Source: Pinibacter aurantiacus (lineage in GTDB: Bacteria > Bacteroidota > Bacteroidia > Chitinophagales > Chitinophagaceae). From it: a stretch of 64,000 bases of DNA. Each line of letters begins with the position of its first letter. Positions within the stretch are counted from its first letter, which is position 1. The position numbers and the translations under genes are program-made. Positions 7,785 through 15,581 of this stretch are shown piece after piece. The DNA lies in the NCBI RefSeq assembly GCF_019130065.1, contig NZ_JAHSPG010000005.1, positions 1 to 64,000 of the forward strand, given 5' to 3'. Under the pieces are notes generated by a model that made no database searches, was not told the DNA's origin, and saw only the letters and a list, made by a program, of their open reading frames with translations.

Positions 7785-8507
7785 CTACTTCCCGAAGACC
7801 TTTTGCAAAATAGCAGAAGCCTGACCCATCGGATCTGTTCTGATGGCAACTTCTTCTTTGGCGATCTGATCAAACAACGCATCCGTTGCTTTTCCTGCCA
7901 CATAGTTTTGCAAGTCAGGATTTATCTTTTGAACAGTTGTCGGAAGCTTGTTGTAAATATTTACGATGTCTGAATAGTATTTCGTGGCGTTTACTTTATC
8001 CAGTGATTGTTTTATGGAAGGAGCAAAAGCCGCAAGTAACTGCGTGTTTGTTTTGTTTTTAAAATAATTGGTCACGGAATTGTTTCCACCTTTCACAATG
8101 TTTAATGCATCGATAATGCTCATTTGTTTGATTGCATTAACGAAAATGGGTGTTGCCTGACCTACCGCGTCTTCTGCTGCACGGTTAATTTGAGTAATAG
8201 CTTTGTCTACCTGTGCGCCCATACCGAGAGTGCGCAATGTGTTTTCAACTTTAACTGCATCAGGAGGTAGTAGTACTTTGTAAGCCTGGCTACCCAAAAA
8301 TCCGTTAGTCACGTTGAGGGTTGAAACGGCTTTAGTAATGCCTTGTGTCAAAGCTTCGCGAATACCCTGGGCCGCATCGTTTTCTGTAACTACCCCTGAT
8401 GACTTTGTAGTTGTTGTACCCGTACCCGTTGAAGTTTGTGGTAATTGCAAAGTTTCGCAAGAACTGAATAGTGCCATTGCGGGAATGGCCAGAGCCCAAA
8501 TTTTCAT
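7785..8507 (-). CDS. DUF4197 family lipoprotein
   Basis: A 240-residue protein whose body (from about residue 40) matches the DUF4197 pattern: an alternation of helices with LTQGITKAVSTL, FLGSQAYKVLLPPDAVK, and the ending FDQIAKEEVAIRTDP. The N-terminus is a lipoprotein signal with lipobox FSSC, giving Cys17 as the likely lipidated residue, followed by a Thr/Ser/Gly-rich linker (residues 23-40). It should therefore be anchored in the periplasm or outer membrane. The function of the family is unknown. It lies between the PSP1 gene's hairpin array and dusB. The spacer to dusB contains a weak AAAAGT-word inverted repeat, so co-transcription is uncertain. Confidence 0.85.
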   Translation of the reverse strand: MKIWALAIPAMALFSSCETLQLPQTSTGTGTTTTKSSGVVTENDAAQGIREALTQGITKAVSTLNVTNGFLGSQAYKVLLPPDAVKVENTLRTLGMGAQVDKAITQINRAAEDAVGQATPIFVNAIKQMSIIDALNIVKGGNNSVTNYFKNKTNTQLLAAFAPSIKQSLDKVNATKYYSDIVNIYNKLPTTVQKINPDLQNYVAGKATDALFDQIAKEEVAIRTDPMGQASAILQKVFGK

Positions 8508-8552
8508 AGATATATTTTAGTTTTTATAGAGATACAAGACTGTTAAGTCAAA

Positions 8553-8654
8553 AGTAGAAAGGAAAAATTCAAAAGCGTCAAATGCCGATTTGCTCGATAA
8601 ATGCATACAGCGCTGCATTACAACATTTTTACTTTTTACTTTTGATTTTTTATT
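8553..8654. repeat. Weak inverted repeat, AAAAGTC family, between dusB and the DUF4197 gene
   Basis: AAGTCAAAAGTAGAAAGG (from about 8553) faces TTTTTACTTTTTACTTTTG (ending near 8648). The word family matches the elements at 40687-40752 and 61491-61579. The pairing is imperfect and AT-rich. Confidence 0.45.
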
Positions 8655-8659
8655 TCAAA

Positions 8660-9700
8660 CTAATCAATCGGACATTTTTCATGATAGTTGATCAGTTCTA
8701 TTTCTGTTTTAGGAAATTCGAAACCGGTATAGTAGGAAGTAACTGCATCCAGCACTTCATTAATTTCCGCTTCTGTGGTTAGCGTAACCAATTTTCCTCT
8801 GAACTCTTTAATGTTTGGTAAACCTTTCAGGTAGTTCGCGTAATGACGGCGCATTTCGAAAATACCTACAACTGGCCCCTTCCATTCGACAGATTTGTGC
8901 AAATGTTTTTTACAAACCGCTACTCTTTCTTCCACAGTTGGCGGAGCCAAATGAGTGCCTGTTTCTGCAAAATGTTTTATTTCATTAAAGATCCATGGAT
9001 AACCAATTGCCGCACGACCGATCATGATGCCATCAACGCCGTAACGATTTTGGTACTCAACTGCTTTTTCCGGTGAATCAATATCGCCGTTGCCAAAGAT
9101 GGGAATATTAATGCGAGGGTTGTTTTTCACTTTTCCGATCAGCGTCCAGTCTGCTTCACCCTTGTACATTTGCGTACGCGTTCTTCCGTGTATCGCAAGT
9201 GCTTTGATACCAACATCTTGCAGGCGTTCCGCTACTTCCTCAATGTTTCTGGTGTTGTCATCCCAGCCCAGGCGCGTTTTCACCGTAACCGGTAGTTTGG
9301 TGCTCTTTACCACAGCATCTGTCAGCCGCACCATGAGGTCGATATCTTTTAAAACACCGGCTCCGGCGCCCTTCATGGCAACCTTTTTCACGGGACATCC
9401 AAAGTTTATATCCAGCAAGTCCGGGTTGGTAACGTCCACAATTTTAGCCGCAAGAGAAAGGCTTTCCTCATCTCCGCCAAATATCTGAATGCCCACAGGG
9501 CGCTCATAATCAAATATATCCAGCTTACGGCGGCTCTTAATAGCATCACGAATCAATCCCTCACTGCTGATGAATTCGGTATACATAAGATCGGCGCCGT
9601 TGTCTTTACACACTGCACGGAAAGGGGGATCGCTTACGTCCTCCATTGGAGCAAGTAGCAAAGGAAAATCAGGAAGTTGTAAGTTGCCGATTGTAACCAT
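8660..9700 (-). CDS. dusB: tRNA-dihydrouridine synthase, DusB type
   Basis: FMN-dependent enzyme that reduces uridine to dihydrouridine in tRNA D-loops, using NADPH. At 346 residues it is slightly longer than E. coli DusB (321). Catalytic C102 is in NFGCPVKKV, the DusB-type form of the motif. Other landmarks are the N-terminal LLLAPMEDVSDPPFR, the phosphate-binding GAGAGVLKD, VTVKTRLGWDD, IHGRTRTQMYKG and IFGNGDI. Start ATG at 9700 fits the usual Dus N-terminus. It is divergently arranged to the CPBP gene across an AATTAATA inverted repeat. Confidence 0.93.
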   Translation of the reverse strand: MVTIGNLQLPDFPLLLAPMEDVSDPPFRAVCKDNGADLMYTEFISSEGLIRDAIKSRRKLDIFDYERPVGIQIFGGDEESLSLAAKIVDVTNPDLLDINFGCPVKKVAMKGAGAGVLKDIDLMVRLTDAVVKSTKLPVTVKTRLGWDDNTRNIEEVAERLQDVGIKALAIHGRTRTQMYKGEADWTLIGKVKNNPRINIPIFGNGDIDSPEKAVEYQNRYGVDGIMIGRAAIGYPWIFNEIKHFAETGTHLAPPTVEERVAVCKKHLHKSVEWKGPVVGIFEMRRHYANYLKGLPNIKEFRGKLVTLTTEAEINEVLDAVTSYYTGFEFPKTEIELINYHEKCPID

Positions 9701-9759
9701 AATTTTTGGGCGTTTTCCGGAAAAGCAGGTTAACGAATAATGTTAGTCGCCTCATAACT

Positions 9760-9898
9760 AATTAATACTTAACAATTAATAATTAATAGGTCAACACTCG
9801 TTATGGGATGTAGCCCTGGGATTTTTGAACAAACCCGTAACTTGCTTTTGCTAAGCAGGCCACCGTATTAATTATTCATTATTAATTATTAATTATAA
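9760..9898. repeat. Inverted repeat, AATTAATA family, between divergent dusB and CPBP genes
   Basis: The left arm 9761-9790 (AATTAATAATTAATAGG) and the right arm 9862-9898 (TATTAATTATTCATTATT) are reverse complements in composition and word order, with a loop of about 70 bases. Both genes point away from it, so it cannot be a terminator for either. A copy with a different loop is at 10888-11041. Confidence 0.75.
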
Positions 9899-9966
9899 AT
9901 ACGGCTATCTGCCAGCGGAAAACTAATTTTGAGCTGCAAATTTACAAGCATTTTACCGAACCATTT

Positions 9967-10893
9967 ATGAACACTTACTTAAAATACAAGCCCGTTTGGC
10001 TTCAGTTTATAGTTTTAGGGGCTCTTTTCTTCCTTACAAGTGGCGTTTTGGGCTCTGCGGCAGGCTATTCTATTGCGGGAGCATACCATGTCTCCGTGAA
10101 TGAATTGATGAACCCAACCAGTCCTGCTGCCGTGACTGCTTCAAAATTGAACCTGGCGGTCAGTTCGATTTTTGTTTTTGGCATGTCAGGCTTTTTGTTC
10201 AGCTACATGTCTGATCATCACCCGTTTAAGTTCCTGGGGTTTAAACAGCCTGCGCCTCAGATATTTTTATCCATCGGTGTAATAATACTGCTCACTTCCC
10301 TCCCGGCGCTCAGCTGGTTTGCCATCATTAACAAGCAAGTTCATCTTCCTTCAGGTTTACAGGAAACGTTTAAAAAATTTGATGACCTGAACAAGCAAAT
10401 GATGACGAAAATGCTGGTTATGCCTTCAGCGAAAGATCTTTTTCTAAACATTATTGTATTTGGAGTGATACCAGCGATAATGGAAGAGATTTTTTTCAGA
10501 GGCGCCCTGCAAAGAATTTTCATAAGGCTATTTAAAAGTCCGGTAATTGGTATTCTTGTTACAGCATTTGTTTTTTCTGCTGCCCACATGGAGTTTTCAG
10601 GATTCCTGGTTCGACTTGTTTTGGGAGCCTTGTTAGGCGCTTTGTATTGGTACAGCGGCAGTCTTTGGCCGGGAATACTGATGCACTTTTTAAACAATGC
10701 CATGCAGATCCTGGTATTGTATTTTTATCCGCAAACAATGGTAGAAGATACTCATTTCAATGTGTGGCTGGTGGCGGTAAGCTGTTTGTCCATAGTTTTA
10801 ATTCTCATTTGGATGAAACGAATTTCGCATACGCATTATGGTGAGGTGTACGATAATGACGATTTTACAATAGAACCGATTGATAGAAATTAA
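9967..10893 (+). CDS. CPBP family intramembrane metalloprotease
   Basis: Polytopic membrane protein of 308 residues in the CAAX protease/bacteriocin-processing (CPBP, Abi/Rce1-like) family. The three active-site motifs are clear: EEIFFRGALQR near residue 173-183, the FSAAHMEF histidine motif near 200-206, and HFLNNA near 238-243. About eight hydrophobic segments are visible. Rce1-like enzymes are intramembrane glutamate proteases. Bacterial members act in bacteriocin immunity or protein maturation, but most are uncharacterised, and the substrate here is unknown. The short C-terminal tail (YDNDDFTIEPID) is hydrophilic. It precedes cdsA in the same direction, separated by the 10888-11041 inverted repeat. 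Confidence 0.88.
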   Translation: MNTYLKYKPVWLQFIVLGALFFLTSGVLGSAAGYSIAGAYHVSVNELMNPTSPAAVTASKLNLAVSSIFVFGMSGFLFSYMSDHHPFKFLGFKQPAPQIFLSIGVIILLTSLPALSWFAIINKQVHLPSGLQETFKKFDDLNKQMMTKMLVMPSAKDLFLNIIVFGVIPAIMEEIFFRGALQRIFIRLFKSPVIGILVTAFVFSAAHMEFSGFLVRLVLGALLGALYWYSGSLWPGILMHFLNNAMQILVLYFYPQTMVEDTHFNVWLVAVSCLSIVLILIWMKRISHTHYGEVYDNDDFTIEPIDRN

Positions 10894-11041
10894 TAATTAA
10901 TAATTAATAATTAATAATTAAGAATTAAGAATTAATAGGGTCGCCGATATTGCAAAAAGCTGGTTTTCCAGCCGCCCTAAAAGGAGAAATTAAAGTTTTA
11001 TAGAGACTCCATATTAATTGCTAATTATTAATTATTAATTC
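10888..11041. repeat. Inverted repeat, AATTAATA family, between the CPBP gene and cdsA
   Basis: Left arm 10888-10938 is a run of AATTAATA words that begins at the CPBP stop codon. Right arm 11011-11041 is the reverse complement. The loop holds a small perfect hairpin, GCTGG-tttt-CCAGC, at 10959-10972. Confidence 0.78.
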
Positions 11042-11090
11042 GCATAACAGAAACCCAGATTCAATACCCGATTCGCACAAATAACAAACA

Positions 11091-11945
11091 ATGGCATTTA
11101 ACTGGCAAACCTTTAAAACCCGCACACTTACAGCAGTACTATTTGTAGCCGTAATGCTTACCGGCCTTCTATGGAACTACTGGAGTTTCTTTATATTATT
11201 TTCCATTATACATTTTGGCTGCTGGATAGAATATCAAAAGCTTATTGAATTGATCGATGGGGAATACAAAAACATTAATCCTTTCCATAAGTACGCAACT
11301 ATTATTGCCGGATGGTGCCTTATGTTATTCGCCACCAATGAATATTTTCATATCGGCGGATTCAGTTTACATGCTATTGGCTGGTGGGTTGGTTTGATCG
11401 CACTTTTTATTCTGCCCATTTCTGAATTGTTGTTTACAAAGAATATCAACTTAAAAAATATTGGTTATTCATTTCTCGGGTTGCTGTATATATCGTTAAG
11501 CCTTGCCGCAATGATAGATATCAGAAATCCCTTGAAATTTGATCTGCAGTGGATCACACCGCTGATCATTATTTGCTCCATCTGGATAAATGATACCATG
11601 GCATACATCGTTGGCTCACTGATTGGCAAAACGCCGTTCTCTAAAATTTCTCCTAAGAAAACATGGGAAGGAACGATTGGTGGAATGTTGTTGGCCGTCA
11701 TAACGGTGACGCTTGTGGGAAGAGCAGTTGGTGCTTCTTCTACAGTACAACTCATCGGCATTTCTTCCATTGCGGCTATTATGGGTACGCTAGGCGATTT
11801 GCTGGAAAGCAAACTGAAACGCATGGCCAATGTAAAAGACAGCGGCAGCATTATGCCCGGTCATGGAGGCTTTCTGGATCGCTTCGATTCGCTCCTTGTG
11901 GCGACGCCATTTGTGTGGTTGTTTCTGAAGTTGCTTAACGCGTAA
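11091..11945 (+). CDS. cdsA: Phosphatidate cytidylyltransferase
   Basis: Membrane enzyme that makes CDP-diacylglycerol from phosphatidic acid and CTP, the branch point of phospholipid synthesis. The C-terminal signature is intact: S-x-x-KR-x4-KD-x-G-x3-PGHGG-x2-DR-x-D (ESKLKRMANVKDSG, then MPGHGGFLDRFD, residues about 242-268). At 284 residues with about eight membrane segments it has normal length. Oddly, the last codons and stop (L-N-A-stop, CTT AAC GCG TAA) coincide with the first repeat word of the inverted repeat 11933-12052, so the element has shaped the C-terminus. In many Bacteroidota cdsA lies near ftsH or psd, but those are not in view. Confidence 0.93.
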   Translation: MAFNWQTFKTRTLTAVLFVAVMLTGLLWNYWSFFILFSIIHFGCWIEYQKLIELIDGEYKNINPFHKYATIIAGWCLMLFATNEYFHIGGFSLHAIGWWVGLIALFILPISELLFTKNINLKNIGYSFLGLLYISLSLAAMIDIRNPLKFDLQWITPLIIICSIWINDTMAYIVGSLIGKTPFSKISPKKTWEGTIGGMLLAVITVTLVGRAVGASSTVQLIGISSIAAIMGTLGDLLESKLKRMANVKDSGSIMPGHGGFLDRFDSLLVATPFVWLFLKLLNA

Positions 11946-12052
11946 TGCCCAACGCAAAACGCGTAATGCCGAACGCTTAACGCTGGTTGCTGAATGCTTA
12001 AAATTGCACTGAAGGCTGCGTTGAGCGTTCGGCATTAAGCGTTAAGCCTTTG
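11933..12052. repeat. Inverted repeat, AACGC family, overlapping the 3' end of cdsA
   Basis: Words such as TAACGC, AATGCCGAACGC run from 11933 to about 11985. The reverse complement runs from 12016 to 12052. About 24 of 26 core positions can pair. The left arm starts inside cdsA and provides its stop codon. The same family occurs at 30404-30476. Confidence 0.78.
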
Positions 12053-12118
12053 ATGTTCAAACGATTCAATCAAGACAACTTCATTTCCATGAAAATATTA
12101 TGAATGGTAAAAAAAGTT

Positions 12119-12158
12119 TATGGAAACTTTTGTTACACGAAAAGTTTCCATAGTTTTG
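12119..12158 (+). promoter_or_regulatory. Promoter and TetR operator of the RND efflux operon
   Basis: A perfect 13-bp inverted repeat, TATGGAAACTTTT (12119-12131) and AAAAGTTTCCATA (12140-12152), is separated by 8 bases. It overlaps a promoter with TTTG at 12129-12132 and a -7 box TAGTTTTG (TAnnTTTG) at 12151-12158, spacer 18. A TetR dimer bound here would cover both promoter elements. A half-site, TATGGAAA, recurs at 12178-12185 over the start codon. Confidence 0.75.
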
Positions 12159-12178
12159 CCTTCAGAATTTATTGGAAT

Positions 12179-12808
12179 ATGGAAATGAAAGATCGGATTA
12201 AGTCAAAAGCCAACGAGCTTTTTAAGCGCTACGGTATCCGCTCCGTGACTATGGATGAGATTGCTACGCAACTCGGTATTTCAAAAAAAACCATCTATCA
12301 ATCCTTTACCGACAAAGATGATATTGTAAGCGAAGTGGTAAAAGACCATCTCGAATCATCTGAACAGGATTGCCTGTCGTGTAAACTGGATGCTGAGAAT
12401 GCGGTGCATGAAGTGTTTCTTGCAATGGACCGGGTGATTGCGCATTTACGGGACATGCACCCTGCAATGGTTTTTGATCTGCACAAATTTCACTATGAAG
12501 CTTTCAGGAAATTTCAAACGTTCAAAGATGAGTTTTTGTACAAAGGCATTGAGGATAATTTAAACCGTGGCATACAAGAGGGATTGTACAGACCGGAGAT
12601 CAACATTGAGATTCTTTCGAAGTTCAGAGTAGAGTCGGTTTACTTTTCATTTAACCCCAACACATTTTCGCCAGAAAAGCACTCGCCGGCAGATGTACAC
12701 ATGGAGCTGATGGTGCACTTTTTATTTGGCTTAAGTACTCCAAAAGGATATAAACAGATAGAGAAATATTTAATTGACCGTAAAAAACAACACCATGAGG
12801 GAAGTTAG
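12179..12808 (+). CDS. TetR/AcrR family transcriptional regulator of the efflux operon
   Basis: A 209-residue repressor. The N-terminal helix-turn-helix covers about residues 8-50, with the typical TetR phrase VTMDEIATQLGISKKTIYQSFTDK. The C-terminal ligand-binding region (from about residue 55) is variable, with two cysteines in DCLSC. The start at 12179 was preferred over an in-frame upstream start at 12104 because the latter would place the operator and promoter inside the gene; ATG at 12185 is an alternative. The gene is first in a plus-strand operon with an outer-membrane channel, adaptor and RND pump, and its own stop overlaps the next gene by 14 bases. The palindrome at 12119-12152 suggests autorepression of the whole operon, lifted when a pump substrate binds. 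Confidence 0.88.
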   Translation: MEMKDRIKSKANELFKRYGIRSVTMDEIATQLGISKKTIYQSFTDKDDIVSEVVKDHLESSEQDCLSCKLDAENAVHEVFLAMDRVIAHLRDMHPAMVFDLHKFHYEAFRKFQTFKDEFLYKGIEDNLNRGIQEGLYRPEINIEILSKFRVESVYFSFNPNTFSPEKHSPADVHMELMVHFLFGLSTPKGYKQIEKYLIDRKKQHHEGS

Positions 12809-14216
12809 AAAATTCAACCTTATCGCAGCTATGATGTTGATGTTGTGTGTCGGTGCAATGGCCCAGCAGCCGACGCAACCACGGCAGATACACAGCTTTT
12901 CCGCGAAGGAAGCGATAGATTATGCCACAAAAAACAACGCGCAGGTAAAGAATGCGTTGCTTGATTACAAGATTCAGGAACAGACGAACAGACAAATTAC
13001 AGCGGCCGCATATCCGCAATTGAACGGATCATTGGGAACCACTTATTTCCCGAACGTTCCAGTGCAGGTCTTTCCCAATTTTATTGCAATGGGAACCTAT
13101 GGAGTATTAACATCGGAAGGCGTTAAAAATGGTTCCGGCGACGCAATTGTTGCGCCGGCTGACTATGGATATATTCAGGCTGCGTTTGGTACCAAATGGT
13201 CGGCTACTGCAAGTGCCACGCTCAACCAAATTTTATTTGATGGCCAGGTATTTGTTGGATTACAGGCAAGGCAGGCGGCATTGGACTACGAAACAAAATA
13301 CGCTGAGGTAACAACTGAAAATATTAAAGTCAACATCTACAAAATCTATTATCAGTTAATAGTAAGCAGGACACAAGTTGCGCAAATAGATGCCAACATA
13401 GAAAGAACGGCAAAATTCCTAAGTGATTCAAAAGCTATGTATGACAACGGTTTTGTTGAAAGACTGGATGTTGATAAAGCCACAGTTCAACTCGCAAACC
13501 TTCAAACGCAAAAATTAAAAGTTGAACGAACAATTGATAACGGCTACACCGGGCTTAAATTTTTGATGGGGATGCCAATCAGAGATAGCATAATTCTTAC
13601 AGATGATCTTACAGATGAAAAACTGAGAAGCGGCGTTTTGGAAGGAGGTGATTACAAATACGAAGACAGGAAAGAATACCAGGTACTTGAACTGGCAAAG
13701 GAATTGAACGAATACAACATTAAAAGATATAAATATTCCTATTTTCCAACAGCCAATTTTTCGAGCACCTTCTCAAAAAACGCTTACAGAGATCAGTTTA
13801 ATATTTTCAAAAAAGGAGATTGGTACACAGGCTGGAACATAGGATTGAATATATCTGTACCAATATTTGATGGTTTCGCAAAAGCAGCCAACATTCAGAA
13901 AGCAAAGTTGCAGCTTGAGCAAACAAACAATCAAATGGACAACCTGAAACTTTCAATTGATAACGATGTTGCCGTGTCGCAGAACAATTTCAAAGCTGCC
14001 ATCATAACACTGGATTATCAAAAGAAAAACATGGACCTGGCTGAGCAAGTGTACAATCAAACAAAGAAGAAATATGAAATGGGGTTGTCTTCAAATCTTG
14101 AAATTACCAATGCACAGGCAGATTTGATTACCGCCCAAAGCAACTACACAAGCAGTTTATACGATGCCGTAATTGCTAAGATCGACTATGTGAAAGCTAC
14201 AGGCAAACTACCTTAA
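12795..14216 (+). CDS. TolC family outer-membrane efflux channel
   Basis: Outer-membrane factor of a tripartite efflux system, 473 residues. Signal peptide residues 1-24, ending CVGAMAQ. The body has two repeated alpha-helical hairpin regions typical of OEP proteins (for example the heptad-rich segment near residues 170-260, and the LSSNLEITNAQADLITAQSNY ending). ATG at 12795 was chosen over an in-frame TTG at 12774 because it gives a signal peptide at once. It overlaps the end of the tetR gene by 14 bases, which suggests translational coupling. It is followed at 60 bases by the adaptor gene, with a small hairpin at 14237-14257 between. Confidence 0.9.
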   Translation: MREVRKFNLIAAMMLMLCVGAMAQQPTQPRQIHSFSAKEAIDYATKNNAQVKNALLDYKIQEQTNRQITAAAYPQLNGSLGTTYFPNVPVQVFPNFIAMGTYGVLTSEGVKNGSGDAIVAPADYGYIQAAFGTKWSATASATLNQILFDGQVFVGLQARQAALDYETKYAEVTTENIKVNIYKIYYQLIVSRTQVAQIDANIERTAKFLSDSKAMYDNGFVERLDVDKATVQLANLQTQKLKVERTIDNGYTGLKFLMGMPIRDSIILTDDLTDEKLRSGVLEGGDYKYEDRKEYQVLELAKELNEYNIKRYKYSYFPTANFSSTFSKNAYRDQFNIFKKGDWYTGWNIGLNISVPIFDGFAKAANIQKAKLQLEQTNNQMDNLKLSIDNDVAVSQNNFKAAIITLDYQKKNMDLAEQVYNQTKKKYEMGLSSNLEITNAQADLITAQSNYTSSLYDAVIAKIDYVKATGKLP

Positions 14217-14236
14217 AAAAATTTTCAACACTGTAC

Positions 14237-14257
14237 AGACAAGGCACAGCCTTGTCT
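14237..14257. repeat. Short perfect hairpin between the channel and adaptor genes
   Basis: AGACAAGGC-aca-GCCTTGTCT, a 9-bp stem with a three-base loop. It has no U-tract, so it is unlikely to terminate. It may tune the relative expression of the two cistrons or protect a 3' end. Confidence 0.6.
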
Positions 14258-14276
14258 CTGCTAAAAACAACATATT

Positions 14277-15440
14277 ATGCAACGCATTCTCAACATAACA
14301 CTAATTGCTCTTGGCACTACATTAATGGTTTCGTGCGGAAGCAGCGATACTTCTAAAAAACCTGTAGATATCAAAAAAGAAGAACTGGCAAAACTGAAAC
14401 AGGACCAGGAGGCATTGAATAAAAAAATAACATCTCTTGAAGCTGACATAGCAAAGCTTGATCCTTCTTCTGTAAAAGCAGAGAAAGCTAAACTGGTAAG
14501 CGTTACAGCGCTTGCGCCAGTACCGTTTACGCACTATGTAGACCTGCAGGGTAAAGTTGATGCAGATAATATTTCGTATGTGGCTCCACGTGGCGGTCCG
14601 GGCGTTGTAAGAGCGCTGTATGTAAAAAAAGGAGACGCGGTTAAAAAAGGACAATTGCTTTTGAAACTTGATGATGCAGTTGTAAAGCAACAATTAGCAA
14701 ATGCACAAACGCAATTAACTTTTGCAAAAGATCTCTATCAGCGCCGCAAAAATCTTTGGGATCAAAAAATAGGTGCAGAGGTAGATCTGATCAATGCAAA
14801 AAACAATGTTGATCAGGTAGAGAACCAAATTAAACTATTGCAGGAACAACTTGGATTTACCAATGTCTATGCAGACATGAACGGAGTAATGGATGAAGTG
14901 AATGTAAGAGTAGGTGAAACCTTTACCGGCATGGCAGGAACTGCGCCCCAGTTGCGTTTGGTAAACACAAGCGCGTTAAAGGCAGTTGTGCAGGTGCCGG
15001 AATCTTACCAGGCTAATGTAAAAGTTGGCTCGCCGGTTAGAATAACTTTACCAGAAGTCAATAATAAAGTGATTATGGGCAAGGTCCATGTAGCTGGCCG
15101 TTTGATCGATCCGGATACAAGAACGTTCTACATCGAAGTACAATTACCAAACGACAAAGACTTGCGCCCAAACCAAATTGCACTGGCACAAATTCAGGAT
15201 TACTCAACACCAAGTGTGATCACCATTCCTATCAACACATTGCAGACTGATGATAAAGGCAAATATGTGCTGGTAGCTACGCAAGACAAAGGAAAACTGG
15301 TTGCCAAGAAGAGACCTATCTCCATCGGTCAAACTTATGGAGACAAAGTAGAAATAAAAGGCGGTCTGCAGCAAGGCGACCAACTGATCACAGAGGGCTT
15401 CCAAAGCTTGTATGACGGACAGTTGATTACTACAAGTTAA
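14277..15440 (+). CDS. RND efflux periplasmic adaptor (HlyD/AcrA family), lipoprotein
   Basis: Membrane-fusion protein linking the RND pump to the outer-membrane channel, 387 residues. The lipobox TLMVSC places lipidated Cys20. A charged coiled-coil (KKEELAKLKQDQEALNKK, residues about 32-62) precedes the main fold, which is unusual in position: most adaptors carry the coiled coil inside the lipoyl domain. The split lipoyl domain follows (YVAPRGGPGVVRALYVKKGDAVKKGQ near 98-125) with a helical hairpin near 130-190, then barrel and membrane-proximal domains (RPISIGQTYGDKVEIKGGL). Second gene after tetR. The gap to the pump gene is 141 bases and holds an ATTCAGTT inverted repeat. Confidence 0.9.
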   Translation: MQRILNITLIALGTTLMVSCGSSDTSKKPVDIKKEELAKLKQDQEALNKKITSLEADIAKLDPSSVKAEKAKLVSVTALAPVPFTHYVDLQGKVDADNISYVAPRGGPGVVRALYVKKGDAVKKGQLLLKLDDAVVKQQLANAQTQLTFAKDLYQRRKNLWDQKIGAEVDLINAKNNVDQVENQIKLLQEQLGFTNVYADMNGVMDEVNVRVGETFTGMAGTAPQLRLVNTSALKAVVQVPESYQANVKVGSPVRITLPEVNNKVIMGKVHVAGRLIDPDTRTFYIEVQLPNDKDLRPNQIALAQIQDYSTPSVITIPINTLQTDDKGKYVLVATQDKGKLVAKKRPISIGQTYGDKVEIKGGLQQGDQLITEGFQSLYDGQLITTS

Positions 15441-15539
15441 TAACTGAATAAACTGAATAACTGAATGACTGAATTAAGAAAATCAACTTAGCATTAGAAG
15501 TTCAGTTATTCAGTTATTCAATCATTCAGTTATTGTTAA
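15439..15539. repeat. Inverted repeat, ATTCAGTT family, inside the efflux operon
   Basis: Left arm 15439-15475 (AATAACTGAATGACTGAA words) and right arm 15501-15539 (TCAGTTATTCAGTTATTCA), loop about 25 bases. The left arm begins at the adaptor's stop codon. The element lies between two genes that should be co-transcribed, so it may attenuate or separate them. Confidence 0.8.
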
Positions 15540-15581
15540 GCAACAGGCACAAATAAAATTGAACACGCACAACTATAAACC

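Noticed and set aside
12104-12178. Longer N-terminus for the TetR regulator
   Set aside because: It would include the operator and promoter as coding sequence, and the extra residues do not belong to the family.
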